Notes under the pieces: generated by a model
What the model saw: only the letters and a program-made list of their open reading frames with translations
Database searches by the model: none
What the model was told of the DNA's origin: nothing
From: Vitellaria paradoxa
Lineage: Eukaryota; Streptophyta; Magnoliopsida; Ericales; Sapotaceae
Reading direction: 5' to 3'
DNA length: 64,000 nucleotides
NCBI GenBank assembly: GCA_019916065.1
Contig: CM034237.1
Location: 21,411,752-21,475,751 of the forward strand
Translations under genes and position numbers: made by a program
Part shown: piece by piece, positions 24,801 to 33,200 of the stretch
Numbering within the stretch: the stretch's first letter is position 1
Layout: each line of letters starts with the position of its first letter

Positions 24801-27181
24801 TGTTTTATAGTTTGCTTAATGATGCTTACTTGTATTTACATGACATGAAAGACTTAAATAAGTCAAATTACATTGCTAATCATTTGAGAGAATTCTAGGA
24901 GGATGAAAATAAGCGTGGATTCGTTGATCTATTAGTCCATACCAAACGAAACCAAGCCTTTTTCCACTAGGTGGGGTTGGCTATATAGATTTGTCGACGC
25001 CAATTAGATCTGTTTAGGGATTCGTTGATCTATTAGTAATGGATAATAAACTACAAAATCAGGTGGGGTTAAAAGGGGATATAAAAGGCTTAAGCAATGA
25101 AAAGTTGGGGTGTGAACTGTGGGATTCATCAAAGGAATCTTCACACTGGTACTTGCTAGAAACTTATTTCCAGTAGAGATGGAATTATTCCCTTAATAAA
25201 TCCAGATTGCTGCAAAAACTTGTTAGCTTTGTTTTCATTCAACAAGTATTTGTGATGAATATCCCCACCTCCTATTGATTGAAGGTTGCTTAATGGGGGA
25301 GCAAATCCTCTCCTGCTTGAATAAGTTTGCTTCATAGGTCAAAGAGGGAGTTAACTATGGGTCCATGATACCATTGAGCTTCTACAAAAGCAACTACTTT
25401 GCTTTATAATGAAAAAACTTATTTTTCTCGTTGGTTGATCAATACAATGCTGCCTTGGGCTTTGGACCGTGGACTATGAGCCATAACTTACGTGCCTCCA
25501 TCCTTGGCCTTGGTCATAGATTGTAATTGGTCCTTGATGTAAACTAATGAGTGGTCCTTGCCAATCTTACCTGGCCTGAAAAGAAAATGACAGGAGCAAG
25601 TGTTTACCTCAGTTTGCGCATTTTAGATTGGCTCACTGAATTGCACTTTGACTGGATTTGTTGGCTTCACTGCTGCAGCGATATTTTGCCACACATCTCC
25701 GTGAATTTTTCATAGATGGCTTGATCTGGTTGTTTATTATCTTCACTTGGTCTAGTAATAAGTGGTGATAATATTATGTTGGTGAATTGGTATGATCCAA
25801 ATGCAAAAAACAACTTCAAATTGGGTCCACCCTTTTGATCTGCTCAAAACCAACCACTGGAAGAATTTGGTCCAATGGGTAATATGTCAGTCTAACTAAT
25901 TTCCTATGCTTTTTCTTAATATCTCATCCTATCAATTTGTGGATGATGAGAAAAAAGTTTAGTGCTTGTAATCTTTAAAAGGGTCCTCAAGCTCCAAACT
26001 TTTATGAAATAACCTAAAACCACGTAGTTTCACCAATATTTATAAGTAACTGGTGAGTTGTAAAGAATTGCAAGCATACTGCCCTCAATAAAGTGGTCAC
26101 AGGAACTGTTACCTCACATATTGCAAATGCTTTACTATTTACACTTTCATTTTTCTTTGTTGCCACAGATCCTGAAATGCAGAACTGCATAGAGAAGACA
26201 CTCCATGATGGCCATGCTGCATACAGGGTATCCTTGTCGGTAAGACTAACTCACTCATTCGTTGTGTACCTTGTCATCTGTTGATTTCCTAAATTGGCCA
26301 CATTCTATAACTTACCTTGAAGGGACTTGAATCAAAGATTTTCACTCACTTTTTGTAAATTGTATAGACTGGGTATCTTGATATATGGGAGCCAGCTACA
26401 CTGGGGATCAAGAGAGAGGGTTACAGTATCAAGCGTAATGGACCTAGTGGCGTTCTATTTACAGAGAAGTTTTCATCAACCATGAGTGTATGATTCCTTA
26501 TTTATTTTATATTTGTATGTATTTTTAATGCTTTATTTTGGTCTAGAATGTTTTCGATCATAGTCTTAGTTGTGGGAATCTTTTTAGTGGTATTCCTGAT
26601 TAAAGTCCTAGTCCTGCTGGTAGGAAAAACCTATCCACGTGAAAGTCAATTGTATCAGCTTCTCAATTGAGGGGTCAAATTTTCAGAAATTTTGATAGAA
26701 TTTCAAAGACGGTATTCCTTAGTTTACATTGTTCTCAGAAGATATGGTATTGACAGAAGAAACAAGATCTGATGTTAATCATAAGTTAGAACTTTGGAAG
26801 CACACTTAAGAGTTTAGAGGTTTTACAGTAAATAGCACTAAAACAAAATAATGCATTGCAAATTCAGTAAAATTAAATTTACAAATCGGGGCATAATAAA
26901 AATTGAAGATCGATAAGTGTCAAAAGTTATATTTTTGATATCTTGGACTAATTATTCATCCCGATAGAGGAATTGAAGAGAATGTTATTTAGGTGGTTAA
27001 AATAGAAAAAGTATCTTGGGTGTTTCATGTGATTGAAGAGTACTGATCAAGCTGAAAGGAAATTTTTATAAGATTGCTATAAGACTAAATATGCTTTATG
27101 ATGCATAGTGTTTGACCATTAAAAAGCAATACTCTTATAAAATGAGTATAGTTAAAATAATGATACTTAGATGAATGTGTG

Positions 27182-27235
<54 letters not shown>

Positions 27236-30200
27236 AAAAGTAACACCAATAGAAGAAATGTTGAGAAAAGGTCGTTTAAGATGGTTGATCATATCTAACA
27301 TACACCTAGAAATGCATCAATAAGGAAGAGTGAGTGGATCCAAGTAGAAGTGGTAAAGAGGACAAAAAGGAGATCTTGGATTAGGTTCATTGAAATCGCG
27401 AAGAAATGCCTAACTTCATATAATCTCACGAAAATGTAACACAGAAATGGATGTAGAAAGAGAATTTATATAGTTAGCCTCAACTAGTTTGGGACTAAGG
27501 ATTTGTTGAATTGAGTTTTGATAGGATTTTGAAGCTCTATTTGATATATCTGATAACCTAACCTTATGGGTTATTCCTTCATAATGGGGTTATTCCAAGT
27601 TGATTATTCCACTCATGCTCTTCTTCTAAGTGAACAAAGAAGGGAATTGATAATCAAATGTTCTTGTCGATGGCTTCTATTTTGTCAAAGACAGCCTATG
27701 AAGCCCTAATAACCCTTGTCTATTCCCCTATCTTTTGGTCCTTTATTTCATGCCTAAAATGCTATGTTCTTGTTGCCATCCAACCACCAAACAAAGACTC
27801 CAACCACCTCACACTTTAAAAACCTAGCCGTCTCCGATATTTTTACCTACAAAGTCTAGAAGCCATCCTTGAAACTCTGTATTAAGATAACTCGTTGGAG
27901 ATGAATAATGTATCTATAATGGATGTTGATGGATGCTTTTGGGCCATGCGTCTTAATATTGGCTCGTACCTTAGTCATACATTTAAGCAAGTAACCCTTC
28001 ATTCACTAATATCGGCCTACGAGTGAATAAATTTGAGAAAGGCATAGATTAGCATATGATCATGTTGAATGGGAGTTGTTGGATAATGAACGTGAAAGTG
28101 TAGGCTATGAAAACTTTAACAGTGCATTTGGTTGCTATTACCCAGGGAAGGGAATGTTCAAATCCCATTCCCTTTTTTTGTTGGTATTTAATTTACGAAA
28201 TGAAATGTTTGATTCCAATAAATGAGTGAATGGAATTTTCCATCCTAAAACTTGGGAATGACTCATTCCATTCAAAGTGAAATGCAGATATAAGAGCAAA
28301 TGGACATCATTGCCCTTAACTCATTTAATAACTTAATTAGAAACGCTGGATGGAAACCCATGAAACCCTTTTTTACTTTGTTATGTCTAACAATCCAGAA
28401 GCATTTATTTCATAGCCACTGTAGTAAACCCTTGCTCAATGCTCATGCCATTGTCTTACTTAAGGCCAAAAAATGAAAGGAAATAAAAGAAGCATCAATC
28501 TGATGAAAATAGCGAATCTGCGTATGGGCTTTTATTTATTTTCTTGATTCTCTCTCTGCGCCATTTTTTTTTTTTTTTGGGTTATTTATTGGTAAATGGT
28601 TGGTACAAGAGTGTAGTTTGATTTTATTTCACTCCAAAGAACCAAGGTTAGTTTGGTCATTTTCCTATTATTTTCATTTCATTCCTACACTTTTTTGCTT
28701 ACCAAACACATTCAAACACGATTCTTAATCCATTTTTTTATATTACCAATTTGTATTCCCCAAGAATGGAATGATCAAAACCCTTATTTTGATTCCATTC
28801 TGATTCCCATTCCCATTCACGTTCCCATTCCCATTGACAACCAAATGTGCCATAAGTGTTAGCTTTATTTGATTTGATGGGAATTTTACACTATGGGTCA
28901 TTAATATAAATATAGAGTCAAGGGAGGAAATCCCACTATAAGGTTTCTTTTATTATTAATCTTCTTTTGCTCTTCCCCTCTCCTTTTCTCCTTATTTTTC
29001 TTCTAGTGTGTTAAAGGACTTGAATTTTTATTGATAATAATCAACTAGGGAGTACACATATATATAAACACAGATGTCTGTTCGAATTACCCGCACATTA
29101 GATACCTATGTATATACATGTATCTTAATTAATATACATTAACACTGTGCATTAACATTAATACTCTACATTAACACTGTCCTTCAAGCTGGAGCATATA
29201 TATCATATGTTCCAAACTTGTTACAAATAACTTTTACTTTAGCACCTCCCAAGGCTTTAGCGAATAAGTCAACCAGTTGATCTTCAGACTTTACATAACT
29301 AGTCTTGATAATATTTTGCAAAATCTTTTTTCTGACAAAATGACAGTCGACCTGATTGTGTTTTATTCGCTCATGAAATATTGGATTAGTAGTTATGCGA
29401 TAGCAACTTGATTATCACAAAACAACTCCATAGGCTGTAATACAGAAACCCCCAATTCTTGCAGCATATGATGTACCCAAATCAATTCACAGGACGTATG
29501 TGCCCTGGCATTATATCCTGACTCTGCACTCAATTCTGCCACCCCTGTTTGCTTTTAACTTTTCTAGGATATCAGATTTTCTCCCAAAATGATACAGCAT
29601 CCAATGGTTAATCGTCCATTTAATGGTGATCCACCCTAGCCTGCACCTATGTATCCTTGAACAAAAATATGACCATTATCTCAGTGTAACAAACCCCATC
29701 TTAGAGCACATTTTTCATATCTCAAAATACGAATGACTGCATCCTAATAACAAGAGCGAGGTGCATCAAGAAATTGGTTGACTATACTTACAACAAATGC
29801 GATATCTAGCTGTGTAACCGTCAAATAATTGAGTTTCTCAACCAATCTACAATATCGACTAGGATCATTCAATAATTCTCTTGTATCTGCAAGGAGTTTA
29901 GTATTGGAATCCATTGGAGTATCAATTTGTTTAGCTCCCAACATGCCTGTCTCTGATAACAAATTAAGTACGTGTTTCCTTTGAGAAAGGGCAATATACC
30001 TGTGTGTGATCTTGCAATTTTAATGCCCAGAAGTTATTTCAATGAACCCAAGTCTTTGGTTTGGAACTTAATTTGAAGAAACAATTTTAGATTATGAATA
30101 CCTTGTGTATCATCCTCTTGATCACAATATTATCTACATATACTAACAACCTGATAAAGAGGCCAATGAAACACAGCAACAAATGAGATAAGAAGACAAA

Positions 30201-33200
30201 TGGATGAAATTTTAGCCACAGGAGATAAGGTTTCTGAAAATCAGTTTATAAATCTGAGTATATCCTTTGGCAACTAACCGTGCTTTCAAACGATTAATAG
30301 AGCCATCAGGGTGGGCTTCAACATTGTACACCCATCGCCGCCTAACAGTTGACTTCCCAGGTGGAAGAACTACTAAATCCCACACTTTATTGGCTCGAAG
30401 AGTAGACATTTCTTCTTCTATGGCCATCTAGAATGAGACAAGGCTTCAGACATAGAGCGAGGAATAGAAACAATAGAGAGGGATGTAATAAAGGCATGAT
30501 AGGAGGGAGAGAGAGCTGTATAAGAAACAAAGTTAAAAATGGGATGAGAAGTGCATGCACGTTTACCTTTTCAAAGAGCGATTGGAAGATCATGATTGCT
30601 AGGTTGTTTAGGAAGAGGATTTGAAGACTGAGTAGAAGAAGATGGAGCAGCAGAAGTATCATGTGAAGACTCAGTAGTAGCTAGCTATCTAGTATAAACC
30701 TGTAAATCAAGACGAGAGAGGCAAAAAGGGGAAATCACAAGTAATGGATGACTTTCATCCAGCTTAGACAAAGGCCGAGTATCAGAAAAGAATGGTGTAG
30801 TTTCAAAGTAGGAGACATCAGCACACACTAAGTATCGATGAAGGAAGGACAATAACACCGATACTTTTTTTGTAAACGAAAATATCCCGAAAAGACATAT
30901 TTAGGAGCACAAGATTCTAACTTGTCAATTTCACTATCAAGTATATGCACAAACGCAATACTCTCAAAGATATGTGGAGGAAGAGAAAATAGAAATATTT
31001 GGGGAAACAGGACTGAATAAGGGGAGTGCTCTTGTAGGACAAAGGATGGCATTCTATTAATTAAATAACATGCAATAAGAATAGCATCTCCTCAAAAGGT
31101 CTCAGGAATATGCATATGGAATAATAGACACCAGGCTGTGTTTCATCAAGGTGCAAATTCTTCCTCTCTACAACTCTATTTTGTTGTGGAGTACGAGAGC
31201 AGGCGGACTAGTGTAACATGCCAAGAGAGGTCATAAAATTAGCGAAAGGTGTAGAGAAATACTCTTTAGCATTGTCACTACGAAGTACCTTGATAGAAAC
31301 ATCAAATTGTGTTTTAATTTCAGCACATAAAGCTTGAAGGATGAATATTAACTCAGAACGATCTTTCATTAACCCATGTAAGTCTTGAAAAATCATCAAT
31401 GAAAGTAACGAAATATTTGAAACCCAATTTGGTAACAACCCATACATTCGAGTGGACCAAATGAAAAGGACGTAAAGCCTTATTATTAACTCTAGGATCG
31501 AAGGAAGTACAGTGATGTTTTCCTAATTGAGAAGACTCACAATTTAAAGATTGAAGTTGACTCAAACGAAGGACAATAGACTTTAATTTATCCAATGAGC
31601 GATGACGAAGAGGACAATGGATCTCAATAGGAGAGGCAACAGCAGACAGAGCAAGTGGTGGATGAGAGAGCAGAAGGAGCAGCTAGATGATATAGTCCTT
31701 AAGCTTCATGCCCTTCTCCAATCTTCTTCCTTGTCTTCAAATCCTAAATAATCACAAAATCAGGAAAGTATTAGTGAACAGTTTAGCTGTTTAGTGAGTT
31801 TACTGACAAACAGAAGATTAAAGGACAATGGTGAAACATATAACACAGAAGACAAAGGTAAGTTAGGAGCTGGAAAAGCTATACCAATGCTTTTGATGGG
31901 GTTAGATAATCCATTAGCTGTGATAACATTTGAAGTGATAGAGTATTGAATATTGGACAATAATAAGGAAGAACTAGACATGTGATCGGATGTACCAGAA
32001 TCAAGAAGCTAGGGTGTACTAGTAGGATTACCTCGATGTGCTAAAGAGATGATGGGAAGAGATGCCTGATGAGCTGTTTGATACTGAAGGAATTTGGCAT
32101 ATTCATCTCCTGAAATAGTTACTGTGGTAGAGTGACATTCTCACTAGTACTGAGTTTTTTTGTAGAAACCAAAGCATCAGAAGAAACAACATGGGCCATA
32201 TAAGATGGTCTTCTATGAAGATCCTAGCAAGTTTCCCTAACATGTTCAACACGACCACAATTAGAACATTTGAGCCTTGTACCATGAGCTCCATGGCCAC
32301 GATCACCAAGTTGAGACAGAGTCTAATAACTAGGATTTTTACTGTCCGAAAACGTCTGACTAATAAAGGCAGATCAGGTAGTGTCAAGGATAGTAGATGA
32401 ATCTCTAGAAGCCGCTCTCATAACTCAAGAATAAGTCTCTGCAAATGATGGGAGAAAAGCCTCGCTCAGGATTTGGGCTTTAACCGGCTCGAACTCAGGA
32501 TCGAACCCAGCAAAGAAGCAAAGCACAATCATTTTTGCTCGCATTATTTTTGCGTCTCATTAATGTCTGTAGATAACGGCTGCAATGAGTTCACCTTTTC
32601 ATGAACACATTTCAAGGAAGTAAAGTATTCAGTAGTTGGTTTTCTTGACTGTTGTAGTTGAAAGAATTCCAATGATAAGTCATACATGCGAGTAAGGTCA
32701 CTGGAAAACAGCAAGCGTACATACTCTCATATGTCCTTACATGTGTCGACATGTGTACACATATCAGCGATCGAGAGTTCCATGGAACCAAGTGAGCATC
32801 CTCTTGAACCCATGCATCATACTTAGGATCTGTTGTAGGACCAGACTATGTCAGATGTTTGTGTTTGCCATACCCGGTTAATGCAATCTTGATAGTGTTG
32901 GACTATTGAATGTAGTTAGTTCCATTTAATTTTCTGGTGGTTAGCTATTGTGGGATAGGAACTGAACTACTGACGATTTTCTAATCAATGGATATTTTAG
33001 AAGCTATTGGAAGCAACCAAAGACAACAACTAGAGAGCAAGGTTCAGAAACAGTAACTGTGAAATGAGGGTGCCGAGAAAAAGTTCAGAAATAGCAACCG
33101 GAGGTGCTTGAAGGGTCATCGGAGCACGACGAGTGTGCTGCAAATGGTCTGGTAGTCTTCTCGTGAGACGCGCCCACACGCGCTGCGTAAGGGGTGGCGC

